DNA of 64,000 bases from Agapanthus africanus. Lineage: Eukaryota; Streptophyta; Magnoliopsida; Asparagales; Amaryllidaceae. The stretch spans positions 290,680,044 to 290,744,043 of the forward strand of contig CM057337.1 in assembly GCA_030015575.1 (NCBI GenBank), read 5' to 3'. Made by a program: the position numbers and the translations under genes. Shown in pieces: positions 46,682-57,803 of the stretch; within the stretch, counting starts at the first letter, position 1, and every line of letters begins with the position of its first letter. Under the pieces are notes generated by a model. The model saw only the letters and a list, made by a program, of their open reading frames with translations, was not told the origin of the DNA and searched no databases.

Positions 46682-48577
46682 TGTAAGTCGATGTAGTACA
46701 CCCCAGTACTTGTGGGGAGGCGGAATTTTCAAAATCGATCAAGTTTAAAGAACGAACATCGACTAACCGCTTAAATCGAAGCTAAACAACTAATAACCGA
46801 ACACATAGCTATACTAAACTATTGTGTTAAGGGATTATACCTATCGATACTAGTCCTTCGTCTTTACGATCTCCTTGTTCTCCTCGGCCTTCTCTAGGTA
46901 GTAGACGATCCACCCGAGAGCAAAACTCCAAGCTAAACCTCTAACTTGAGGTAACTAATCAACTTTGATTGCTAATCAAAGATGAAAGGATGATATAGAG
47001 TGATGGTTATGGATTGTTTAGTCTAACTAATCCTTTGATCTCAACTCATGAGGTGTAAGGATTAGGGTTTGAAGATGAGAGCTTGAGGAGAGAGAATGTG
47101 AGATATGATAATGATATGAGAGAGAGTCTATCATAATATATTATGAAGCATTTTCTAATAATGAGAAAAGAATAAAGAGTGATGATAAATCGTGCTTCAT
47201 AAAATATCTAGTGGTGATTCATTAGCATGAGTCATTAAGCAATAAATGTGCATTAATGAAATGAATGAATCACCACCATGACTCACAACCTCATTTAATG
47301 AATATGACACATAACCCTCCTTAGTCACCATCTTCTAGAAGCTTCTCGAACAATTACGAGAACGCCCTCCGATCCGTAAAAATACGGAAAAACTTTAGAC
47401 TGTAAAAATCCAATAACCGGATACCAGTAACTGGCTTAAACCAAAGCCGACTGGTAAAAACTGTCCGAAAGTCGTACGCGCGTAAACGCACGTATGCGTC
47501 CGAACCCTTTGTCGCAAAACCATGCAACCTCTATATCGTTTCGCCTGAAGTAGGAAACTCTCTGTGTGGGACTCTAGAGACTCGACTACTACGCTGGCAG
47601 TGGGTTTAACCACAGACCGCAAGCGGCACTAGCTGTACGTAACGGTCCCCAGGTAGTTGTCGATAAGAAGGCCGATGAGAAAACCCATCCGAACTCCTAC
47701 TGAGTCTGATGTGACAATCTCCATACAGTCCGGTCCGTTCGTCCAAGACTATCGCATATCGGGCCTAGGGGCGGTGGCAAGCGTCAGTCCCCTAATAGCG
47801 GTATAAGTCGTGTCGGAGTGAAGCCCATTACACCCTGAGAAACTACTGGAACCTACCAGCAAATCTCGCTTGCCCTGGCCAGGGACTTTGCGTAATGGCT
47901 CTCTGACACAGCACGATATCTACTCCCAATACCGGGAGGGACGAATCCTGTCTAACCGCCACTGCCTCCAAGTGCTCGGGACTGCACCCAACTGCTACCT
48001 GTTTGCACGACTCCTTTGAGCCGTGGTAGGGTAGCAATCTAAGAACAGTGGGACACACTCGAGGCGAAGTAGCAGTGTCAAGTCTGCGGACTACGCTGTA
48101 CTCATGTCACCTGGGAACTGCTCACTGACGACTGGTATCAAACCAACCAACAGTTCCCCGTGAGTCCTGTCCGGTGTACCCGTAACCTAACGAGCACCTG
48201 TATACTATCTCCAGTACGACGTACTGACGGCTGTGGGACAGACCATCTCCCCAACTGGGATGAGAAGCGTACACACCAATCTACTCCGGAGTATCGATGC
48301 TCAGTCTCGATAATCCAACGACCAGGGACCTGAATAAGGATGTGCTTGTAGACTACCCAGCCCCCACTAGTGTGACTGCCATCACAACGCTGGTAGACAA
48401 GCAAGATCCTAAGAGCTCTATCAATACGTACACTAACATATTAAGATAGAAAAACCAAGTAGCATACTACCATGTTTAGCAAGACTGTTATATACATGTG
48501 AATATCCCAAGCTTCCATTAAGTAATATACAAGCTAGTATGATACAGTAATGGCCTTCTAGGGCATAAACACTAACA
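46682..48577 (-). repeat. 5' LTR of D
   Basis: It has the same length as 38793-40688 and about 99.6% identity. A donor-like AG|GTATAA lies at 46842-46835 on the minus strand, 158 nt from the LTR end. The core hairpin is at 48113-48158. Confidence 0.95.
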
Positions 48578-50751
48578 AATACCAGGTTCGCAGGCGGGTT
48601 CGTCAGACGCCACCGAGAAAGGGAAGCAGGTGGTCGGCTATACTTAGCACACGACCAGGTGAGTAGATTTAACATCTACGGGGAAATCGCCCATATGGCG
48701 TTAAGCGTCAGGGCGTAGTAGGATGTTTAGTTTTATATGTTCATGCAAACATACTAAGTAGCATACCCTTGTTACATATATAGAACTGGTAGTATAGAAC
48801 ATTGCACTGTCACTAACGGTTCATGCTGCACGAGCACGATTTATATGCTACACTGACACCGTTAGTGATTGCCATGAAATTCATAGTATAGGATTGCTAG
48901 AAATTATAGGTATATTGATTCCATTTCACTGATGTTGTCATGTTTTGCCATATCCATATATGCATATTTTTACCATGCGCACCTTGTAGCTCATCATAAT
49001 GCTTATATATATATATATATCTTGGACACATATGCATCAGTCCCACATTAGTGTATGTGTATATTGCTACACTCACTTAGCATATTTAGCTTCTCGCACA
49101 TCCACACCTATACTCATTTTCATATGAAATATACATGGATGATATTGACTTGATTTAAAAACTAAGGGACAGCATATGGTATTTTCCAAACTGGGTATTT
49201 TTAGAAAAAGAGCGGTTTTCCCCTTTTCTTCCATACGATGCATAGCATGGATTTACGCATTAGATTGATTCACGTGATTTCTGGATTTGGGAACCGGAGT
49301 ACTATTTTAAGAAATTACGCACTGTTTAAAAAACCCGGTTTCCCTTGATTTGATATTTTGGTGCGTCCACCATGTGTTTTCTCGGTGCTTGAGCGATACA
49401 TGGAAACCCGAGTCGAGGAGCTGGACGAGGCCGATTGTGGGTACATGGTGGACCCGGTATGGTACCCCGGGGCGAGAACGGATCGCTGTGCAGTAGACGG
49501 TGAGCCTGACAGAGGAACTACTACCTAACGGTGATTGGTTGGACCTGGCGGTTATCCGGAGGATACCGACCAGAGTCGAGAGATGGATACGGGACGACTC
49601 GTACTGCCGGGGCTGAGGGCCGATACCGCAGACAGATCCCGCTAATCCGGATTGACGGATGCCCGAGATATGGGGTTTTGCGTGTCGATGCGGGGCACGA
49701 GTTTTCTTGATATTTGGGTGCCGATGGTTGGCACTCGCGATTCTATGAGATTACAGGATTTGAGGGCCGATGTCGATGACGGCGCCTGAGTTGTTTTGGG
49801 ATTGGGGTGTATTGACAGACACCAGTTATTTTTCCACGTTGACATTCCGTGCAGACATTATTTCTTCCCATACTCAGCATTTATTACTTTACATCTCATC
49901 CTGTAGCTAGCATACCTGATAGAGTGCACATGCATGCATATCATTGCGTACCCTGCTCATCATGTATAGGGTTGTTAGATCATATCGCCATGTCTGATTA
50001 TCACATATCTTGCTCATTACATAGAAATGCCATTAGATCATACCTGTCGCATGATATTGAGCATTCAGTTCATCATATAGATGTTACCTGTTGGCATAGT
50101 TTAGAGTATCGCAGCACGTGCATACTCGCGATTACCTTTATATGTTATCTACTACTCACGAGTTGGCAACTCACCCCCATTGTGCCACAGTGTTTGCAGG
50201 TTGCCCTTGGAGTAGTCGCGGCTGGCTGTTTACCGCACCTTTTGGCACAGATACCATTGCTAGTTGGTGGGTTTTGTACGGTATCTGTTTACCTTCAGTT
50301 GTATATTGATGTATCTAGTATTCTCCATCTACCTTCATGTATTGACTTAGAGACAGTTGTGAGGACGATATATGTTATCTTGTACTCTGGGGTCGAGCTC
50401 GTTGTGAGCCGACTTTATTTATGCAGTCTTATATTTCTTGTTATCTTCATTGTATTTTTACTTAGTCGTATCATCATCATCGTGATGCTCTATTTATTCC
50501 ATATGACAAATTCTTTTCTAAATGATGTACTCAAATAAAATTATTAATTAACATATAAACTCAAAAAGGATTTCTACTAAATTAACTAAAGAGGTTTTCT
50601 AAACATTTAAACCGTTTTTACAAAAAAAATGTCTCAACACTCTACATTTAAATGGTTTTGATTTCTGGGTTGTCGTCTTACTTAGTCATGTTACGCCTTT
50701 AGACGTTACGTGGTTAAGTGCCGGTCACGGGCCGAACTTTGGGTCGTGACA
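48578..50751 (+). repeat. 3' LTR of G, right part
   Basis: It starts with the second AATAC and continues the G LTR from the CAGGTTCGCAGG block that follows 29466 in the 5' LTR. It ends GGTCGTGACA, followed by GCGAC. It holds no gene. Confidence 0.93.
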
Positions 50752-50756
50752 GCGAC

Positions 50757-52470
50757 AACCAAAGAATAACCGATCGTAGTGTAGGAATTTCACCTCCTAC
50801 TCTGTGTATGTCATCCAAATACCAGGACATCACACTCTACTACCTTCTTAACAGATCCATCCTCTATTCTGATGAAGTCAAACCTATGACTGTCACATCA
50901 GAAATAGATGATCTATCTCCGCTATATCTGCTTAAGTCTATAAATAGACACAAGCCTCTTGCCCACTGTGCTTCCTTTGCTCCCACTGACTACGACAACC
51001 CTCTGGCAGAGTCATATAGACATACACTTCTAAATCCAGTTTAGAATGACGCTATACTCATCCTCCTGCCGGGTCTCACAGTCTGGAACAACAGCAATGG
51101 CAAGTCTGGGTAAACAAGAACCTCCTTACCACCGTCCTTGAGCATACCGAAGTACCTCTCGGGTGCCTGAGATTACCCACTTTATCTGCGGAGTGGCCAA
51201 TGGAATGTCAAATCAGATTGAATCTTTAGGTTCTTATCAAATCTTCTGTAATCGTTTGCGGTTCTAGAATCACTTCCAGTTCTACCATACTCCCACTACT
51301 GTTTTCTGAAAAAAATCCATTTCTTTTAAAAATGTGGCGAGTCAAGAACAATATCACTATTGATCTTCCAGATGGTAGAAAGTCAACCCTCGTCATAGCC
51401 CGGGTCAACCCACAAACAGCCATTACTGAAACGTGCCTTGAGTTATCCAGAGTCTGGTTTTAAGCATAAGCCGGACAACTCCCCGTACCTCAATACCGTT
51501 AAGATATGAACTGTTCGATATCCAATAAAGAAACAGAGGCACTGATTGAACCTGATTCAAATCATGCAGCTGTCTCCAGTGCATGTCAACTAAATGGAAG
51601 GAGGCCGATCAGCGTTACTCAACTTAGGAGTGCTTCCAATTATGAGTAACCTGAAAGAGAAGCAAGTTCTCTTAATCATTACTATAAACTGAGTACCATA
51701 CACAAGTATCTACATCTTCGATCACCTTGAAGAACTTGATACTTGCAACTCCTGATTCTCTACTTTATTCATACACCTATAACTTCTCAAAACTTAGACC
51801 CTGTGTTTCTACAAAACACCTGTCTAAGAACTAGAGAAGTCATAAGTAAACAGAATATAGTACGAGGACCAACCCCTCTGTCCTAATGGACACTGGACAA
51901 TATACAATACTCTGTATAAGTCCTCTGAGTCAAATAACTCATTCACTGTGTGTCGTAGGTTGAAAACTGTACTTATGGTTAAGAAGAATTACACCGCCGT
52001 TTAATGCTCCTTACCTAACCATCCACTGATATAGGTAAATGTCATAGACATAATTTCAAAAAGGTACATCTCACTCTATAAAAATAGACGTACAGATATA
52101 TCAATTTGAAATTGGTTCATAACAACGGATATTCAAAACCAAATATTTGCCGTCCGGCAAACAACCGAGGTGAGTTCCTCAAATATCACCAATTACAACG
52201 AATTCCGATATAATGAGGATGATCACCTAATTCCCAATAACTTACTCACACTCAACATCTATAAAACCATACAGATGTGAGAATCATACCTGGTAAATAC
52301 ATACCCTGGAGCAAGTGTCTAATTGGAAAATCAGTTTTCTTTTAACTGTACATAGTGAAACTGAAACATTGAAATGTTTCGATAGGGTATCCTGGTATTC
52401 TTAGTAATGCCTCTTCCATTGTCCAGATTCACAACTCTAACCTTATATCTCTTTTCCATCTCTCCAAATC
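50757..52470 (-). pseudogene. C1 pol remnant, RT to protease part
   Basis: The sequence continues the C1 interior after G and matches C2 (58660-60370) at roughly 88-92%. Weak but ordered similarity to Copia pol remains: a TATGTCATCC block near 50806 at the position of the RT active site, CCGGACAACTCC near 51471 in integrase, and a protease-to-integrase stretch near 51950-52200. It is far too decayed to code. Confidence 0.7.
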
Positions 52471-52477
52471 CCTTTAT

Positions 52478-53290
52478 ATGTCTTTAGTCATTACCTTCTG
52501 CATACCCCTTTAGGCCAAATGGTTTTCTTCCTTCCCTACCTTTTGGCACCGGCCTATTGTTTGGAAGAAGACTATCCAATAAGCATAATGGGTGTACTGT
52601 CCTAATCCTAGGAGCACTCTCAATGCGAGAGAAGGTGATGATAAAAGACAACCGAATAAACCTTATTCTTATTTCTCCTGAACCAGAATCCATCCCCGAA
52701 CTGGAACAAGTTCCTTTCGAGTTCGTATATAACCATACAATGGATTATCCAATAAACTGGGATCTTCGTAGTGATACGGAGTGTCCTGGAGAAATACAAA
52801 GGTGATTTAGGATTGGCGAAGAAATATTTGGTTTGGTCGTGAATAGCAGTCGCAATTTACTTTGCCCTCTTACTGATCCCTTTCTTTGTCTTTACTTAAT
52901 ACCTTCTGTACACCGTTTAGGCTAATTGGTTTTCTTCATTCCCTACCGTTCGGCACCTGCCTATGGTTTGGAAGAAGACTATCCAATTTGCGTAATAGGT
53001 GTACTATCTCCTAAACCAAGGAGTACTCGCAACCTGAGAGAAGATAAAAGGAAAAGACAACTGAATAGTCCTATTCGTTTTCTCCAGAACCAGAAACCAT
53101 CCTCGAATTCCTTCGAGTTCATATATAACCATACGATGGTTTGTCCAATGGAAATGGACGTTCGTAGTAATACGGGGTGTCCTGGAGAAAAGGGTAAAAG
53201 TAGGAGTGGCAATGAGGTTTGCAACTCTGACAATCCAAAAGCCAGTGTTTAAGAAGGTTCGGTTAACTTGGTCACTGAGTCATAGTCTAG
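52478..53290 (-). repeat. Tandem duplication occupying the gag position of C1
   Basis: Two units of about 408 bp begin near 52478 and 52886. Each contains GGTTTTCTTC, GGAAGAAGACTATCCAAT, ATATAACCATACAATGG-type and GTGTCCTGGAGAAA blocks in the same order. C2 has the same pair at 60378-61195, so the duplication predates both copies. The unit does not resemble the gag of B or D, and I recognise no protein in it. Confidence 0.75.
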
Positions 53291-53307
53291 GGTCGGGTCA
53301 AAGGTCG

Positions 53308-53335
53308 CTGCCAAAGAGAGAGAGAAAAGAAACAC
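53308..53335 (-). promoter_or_regulatory. Polypyrimidine tract and CAG at the leader end (C1)
   Basis: On the minus strand TTTCTTTTCTCTCTCTC precedes TTTGGCAG and CGACC, matching B and D. Confidence 0.5.
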
Positions 53336-53615
53336 TCAGCGTGCACTCTAACCTAGATCAGAATGGTTATCACTTTATCTAATCTGGAAACCTCCTACTG
53401 TAACGTCAAATTCTTCCCCAAACCTGAAAGATGAATTAGTCGGGATGACCCGAGGAGTAAACCAACTCATCAGTGGGAATCGGGATCCAACTATCATCGC
53501 ATGATAACTTGACGGAATCCACTCAAGTCACCACACTCCAGAAGGTATGCGCATGCCTGGCAAGTTTCAGTTTCTTTAGAAACTCCCGATGTGATTTTTA
53601 CCCCTAGGACCCAAG

Positions 53616-53806
53616 TGACATTGACTGAGCCAACATATCAAAGGATCCTAGTCAAGTTCAACCCGTCATTATCTTGATTGCATTAGACCCACCCGCACGA
53701 GCCCTTGACTGAGCCAAAATGACCGTACGACTGTCCTAACCAATCACATATCCATAAGACAGAAAAGCATTATAGAGCTACCGCATACTACGCCTCGGCT
53801 GAGCAC
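53616..53806 (-). repeat. Three spaced leader hairpins (C1)
   Basis: The copies lie at about 53616-53632, 53701-53718 and 53791-53806, with the core TTGACTGAGCC in the first two. The third is the most diverged and the pairing is weaker than in the other families. Confidence 0.55.
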
Positions 53807-53956
53807 GACATACGTAGCACGAATACTAAGCAATACTAATCTGAAATGACAGAGGGCTATGGCTGGTTTTTGGCGAAAAACCTTTAACGTAATGAACTTG
53901 ATATCGTTGAAAGAATTGCATAGTTTTTTATAAAAATATAGTGACGAAAACCTTTG

Positions 53957-54189
53957 ATAAAGAGGTCACTCCCGGTGAAGGGATCTCGGCTCTTTCCCCG
54001 TAGAATGAGGTGCAGGATATTCCAACTGAATACCACGATGCAAAGCAAAAGTAATCGGCTATAGTGAAGTTATTGCCCTGACGCAAACTTTTGTCCAAGG
54101 GGTCAGTCCCGGTGAAGGGATCTCGGCCCTTGCCTCGTCGACTGAGGAGCTGGATATTCATAACCGAATACCATTGTGCAAAACAAAAG
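53957..54189 (-). repeat. Duplicated leader module (C1)
   Basis: The direct copies at 53957-54050 and 54092-54189 share GGTGAAGGGATCTCGGC and a GGTGCAGGATATTC-type end, like the module of family A. Confidence 0.7.
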
Positions 54190-55083
54190 AGAACGCCCTT
54201 GCAATAACAGCTTTTTGAAAAAGTGTTCCAACAACATAAGAATAGGTTTGTTTATCTTGCATTGATCTGAATCAACGCAGTCCCATCATATGATCACACC
54301 AATAAAGAACTAAAATAATGATGTACGTATATGCCATCCGCATTCGCCACTAGGTCCCGTCATCACCCGTTAGGTTACTTAACTAACGATAGAGCGGGGA
54401 CTGGACTAGCGCGGATGCAAAACATATACAACATCTACTAGTATATATATAATATATAATTTTCGCTCAAGGCGTGATAAAATGCAACATCACAGAAATG
54501 TACAGCATCACAGAACAATACAGATATCTGGGATCCCTGGGTTTCATAGAGCCGCTACTGAAACCTGACGTTCCCCTGGTCGTGTGGATAGCCTATGCAA
54601 TGAAAACCTAGACCCCTACGGGCGCGGCAAGTTACCCGCCAAAACCTGAAGCGAGGCAGCCCCCTTCAGCAACGTGAATGGACCACCCTTCACTTCACGG
54701 AATCCGGTAACTTGGGCACCCCTCCTGGGTCAACCTGTACCCTCTACGAGTAGGGCGAATAGCCCGCCAATTCTAGAGTAAAGCCCCCTCCGTCTCAACG
54801 CCATGAGATGCGGGCTTGTTGCCCTCTAGAACCCGGCTATCCGTGCACCCCTCCACGGGGTAATCCTAGTACAGAAAGTAAAATATACATACAACGGGTA
54901 CATCGACCTCGACCTGGTCATGCCCCAAAAGAATAATACAAACAGGCAGTGACGGCAGTCCACATGTCGGACGCTCGCCCCGCAATATCAAAGGTACATA
55001 TAAAATCAAAGCGGTACTACCACTGCAACCAGGCTATCCCCATGACCGATCCGCAACATCACAACACAAACACAGAACATCAA

Positions 55084-55161
55084 CGTGAATGTCACGTTCG
55101 CAAATCCGTCTAAAAGGGCTATAGCAGATAGACTGGATTTACCGATCAAGTGACATTCACG
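55084..55161 (-). other. Two-storey covarying leader hairpin (C1)
   Basis: The outer arms CGTGAATGTCAC (55084-55095) and GTGACATTCACG (55150-55161) pair perfectly over 12 bp. The inner arms AAATCC/GGATTT and TCTA/TAGA surround a loop with GGGCTATAGCAG. Confidence 0.75.
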
Positions 55162-55350
55162 GTCGCAGATATAATGTAAATACTGTGAACTAGCATGTTT
55201 AAAATATCCGATCGAACAAATTTTATCAAGTGGGCCCGAAGCATTACTGTAGCACATAAAGAAATTCTGGGCCCAAAAAGAATATACCAAAACCCCTATT
55301 TCCAACCCAAAAGCCCACTGCAAAAAATTGGCAAAATGAAGACTCAATAC

Positions 55351-55411
55351 TGCGGCGGAACCGCGGCGGAACCGCGGCGAAATAGGGGTTATGGCCGCGG
55401 TTCCGCGGTCG
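55351..55411 (-). other. GC-rich leader hairpin (C1)
   Basis: Repeated GCGGCGGAACC blocks on the left can pair with GGCCGCGGTTCCGCGG on the right. The left arm is doubled compared with the other families. Confidence 0.65.
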
Positions 55412-55543
55412 TATGGAGGGATCACACTACCAAATTTTCACATTGTTCTTATAATTCCATGTACATCATTCTGCAACAACTTGAAAAAATTTTGGAGCTA
55501 AAAAAATTTCGACAGAAAACACATGGAATGAAAATGCGGTTTT

Positions 55544-57788
55544 TGTAAGTGCACGGCGGCGCCCAGGCCGTCAATCCGACGGCCAAATGCGGAAGCGGTG
55601 ATAAACTTTAATTTTTCTTGAACTGGCAAACCGCCGCGCACTAATACCCGGATCGAACCATTAACTAGTCCTAGCTAACTACAAGAAAGGGAATAGAGAT
55701 ATACCGACGATCCAAGTCCTCCGGTCTTCTCTTCATCGTCCCGATCTCCTGCGGAATGTCCCGTCTCCTTCTCGTCGCCGGAAGTGCACCACATCGCCTA
55801 CTTCTTTTACGGGCTCCCACCTCAATGCCGAGGCACCTCGGGCACGAAGCCGGCTACTCGACGTGCCCAAGATTCGCTGTAGAATATGTAGTCCTCAAGT
55901 CTCACTTTGGGGTTGTAGGAATTGCCTTTTGGTGGAGGAAATGATACAAGAACTATATGGAGGGACTTGGGGATTTTTGGAGCATGAAATGAACCAAAAA
56001 ACCCCTTCTCAAAATTGGGACAGCCCCTCCCCCTCAAGAGGCCGGCCATGACATGGTGGTGGAGAGAATGAGAGAGTGGGAGAGAGAGAATCAAAATGGG
56101 AGCCATTCTCTTCTAATACCAAAAAGAGAGAGAGGAAAGCTATCATGCAAAAGAAATGATAGTAAGGAAAATCCAACACTCAAAGCAACAATCATCACTC
56201 CAAAAGTCAAGCCATCATGACACCATCATGAAGCAAAGTCAAGGGATGGTGTTCATCATGAAAGCCATCATGATGCAACAAGATGCAAAGAACCCCCTCC
56301 ACAAATGCCTATTTGCAACAATGCAAATAAACCCTCCTCCACCAAACTTCGGCCAATGAACGGAACAATGGAAATCGGCCGAAATGGAAAGAAAACTGGC
56401 AACTCCATAAAACTGGTCCCGTAATAAATTACAGGAAAACCCCGATACTGTGCATACACACCCGCATCTGTATTTCGACCGAAATACAAATGCAATGAGA
56501 CAAAATCTACACTGTACTATACTAGGATCCGGCTTATACCAAAGCCGGCTAGTAATATCCGTTCAATCCTGATCCGTGCAATACCGCACGTATCTGATCG
56601 AACCCTGCCATATATCCATACGGCCTATAGTTCAGACTGTCCGATCCTGATCCGTGCAATACCGCACGTATCTGATCGGACCTTGCCATATCTCCATACG
56701 GCCTCTACAACCTTTCGCCCGAAAGCTGAGTAACTGAATGTGGGGGACTCTAAAGACTCGTCAACACCTTGGTTGTAGATTTAACCACTAGCACGTCAGA
56801 GGTATAAGCCAATACGTAACGGGCTACCAGGTATCGACTAAAAGGGCCATCTGTGAGCGAACTCAGCCTGACAACCCTACTGAGCCTGTCAGTGACAATA
56901 TCCGTACAGTCCGGTCCGTTCGTCTATGAGCATCGCATGGCGGGCCTAGGGGGTTGGTAAAAGTCAGACCCCCAAAAGCGGTACAAGTCGTGTCGGAGTG
57001 TAGCCCAGAACACCCTGAGATACTACTGGAATACCTACCAGTAAATCTCCTTGCCTCGGCCGAGGGCTTCGTGTAATGGCTCTCCTAGACACAGCACGAC
57101 CTCACCCCCAATACCGGGAGAGACGAACCCCTGAAGATACGCTCACTGCCTCCATGTGGCTTGGGACTGTACCCAACTAAAACCTGTTTGCACGACTCCT
57201 TTGAGTCATGGTAGGGTAGTAATCAAAGTACAGTGGGAACTCACACGAGACAAATGACGATCCCCAGGTCGATGAACTAACCTGCACACATGTCACCAGG
57301 GAACTGCCATCTGACGTCTGGTATATGACCAACTAGCATGTTCCCGGCGAGTCCTGTCCGGTGTACTCATAACCCAATGAGCACCTGTATACATCTTAGG
57401 TGATCCAACTGACACCAGTGGCTTGTGAGACCGGCCACCGCCCCTCGTCGGGGTCTCGACTGTATACACTAGTCTACTATGGAGAATCGATGCCCTGTCT
57501 CGAAACTCTCACGACTAGGGACCTTTTAAGGATATGCTTACAGACCCCCAGCTCCCACTTATATGATCGCCCTCATACTGCTGGTGGTCAAGCAAGAATC
57601 CTAGAGGCTCTATCAACGTGTAATAGCGACGTGTCAGGTCACTTAAAACAGTACACGATGATAAAGGTAAACCAGATAGCATACTATCATCTCGAGTAAG
57701 ACTGTCCTACCGGGATAGGTCCTCCATCAATCATTACAATCACGTACCTGTGACCTAATAATTGACTCTGAGGGCACTATCTCCAACA
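55544..57788 (-). repeat. 3' LTR of C2
   Basis: This LTR is 2245 bp, beginning TGTAAGTGCACGG and ending CTCCAACA. The shared core is at about 56735-57640, with GGGAAC (57299-57304) pairing GTTCCC (57340-57345). No gene is supported in it. Confidence 0.92.
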
Positions 57789-57803
57789 ATCTCCCACTTG
57801 CAC
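57789..57803 (-). other. Polypurine tract of C2
   Basis: GTGCAAGTGGGAGAT on the minus strand, as in A, B and D. Confidence 0.85.

Larger units (their letters stand above)
38793..48577 (-). mobile_element. Ty1/Copia retrotransposon, family D, young near-complete copy
   Basis: The element is 9785 bp, reversed, with two LTRs of exactly 1896 bp (38793-40688, 46682-48577) that differ at about eight positions by eye (about 0.4%). A perfect AATAC target duplication lies at 38788-38792 and 48578-48582. All parts are present: primer site, leader, gag-pol and polypurine tract. It has about one break. At 1.3e-8 per site per year the insertion is roughly 0.2 million years old, the youngest in the window. 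It lies in the 3' LTR of G. Confidence 0.96.
27339..50751 (+). mobile_element. Ty3/Gypsy chromovirus fossil G (Del/Tekay-like), carrying D
   Basis: G is a forward element with two LTRs of about 4.3 kb: 27339-31631 and 36657-50751, the latter split by D. The target duplication is GTGAC at 27334-27338 and GCGAC at 50752-50756. The internal part is 5.0 kb with gag, protease, RT, RNase H, integrase and a chromodomain-like tail in Gypsy order. The LTRs differ by 2-3% by eye, about 1 million years at 1.3e-8 per site per year. The coding region is largely readable with about three breaks. G lies inside the pol remnant of C1. Confidence 0.94.
22777..55543 (-). mobile_element. Ty1/Copia retrotransposon fossil, family C, copy C1 (interrupted)
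   Basis: C1 is reversed. Its own sequence occupies 22777-24734, 26322-27338 and 50757-55543. The gaps are a solo LTR (24735-26321) and the chromovirus G with its passenger D (27339-50751). At 55544 it is interrupted by C2, so its last leader bases, primer site and 5' LTR lie outside the window. Comparison with C2 shows that the pieces are colinear once the insertions are set aside. The coding part is extremely decayed. C1 sits in the 3' LTR of B. Confidence 0.88.
53336..55543 (-). other. Leader of C1 (non-coding), cut by C2
   Basis: No gene is supported. It holds the hairpin trio (53616-53806), the duplicated module (53957-54189), the CGTTAG hairpin (54368-54388), a conserved block near 54580-54900, the two-storey hairpin (55084-55161) and the GC-rich hairpin (55351-55411). 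C2 interrupts it about 75 bp short of where C2 itself has its primer site. Confidence 0.75.

Noticed and set aside
13368-50751. Preference of insertions for LTRs (B, C1, the solo LTR and D all landed in LTRs)
   Set aside because: Four of seven insertions is not clearly above the share of the available target sequence that LTRs make up, so no preference can be claimed from this window.
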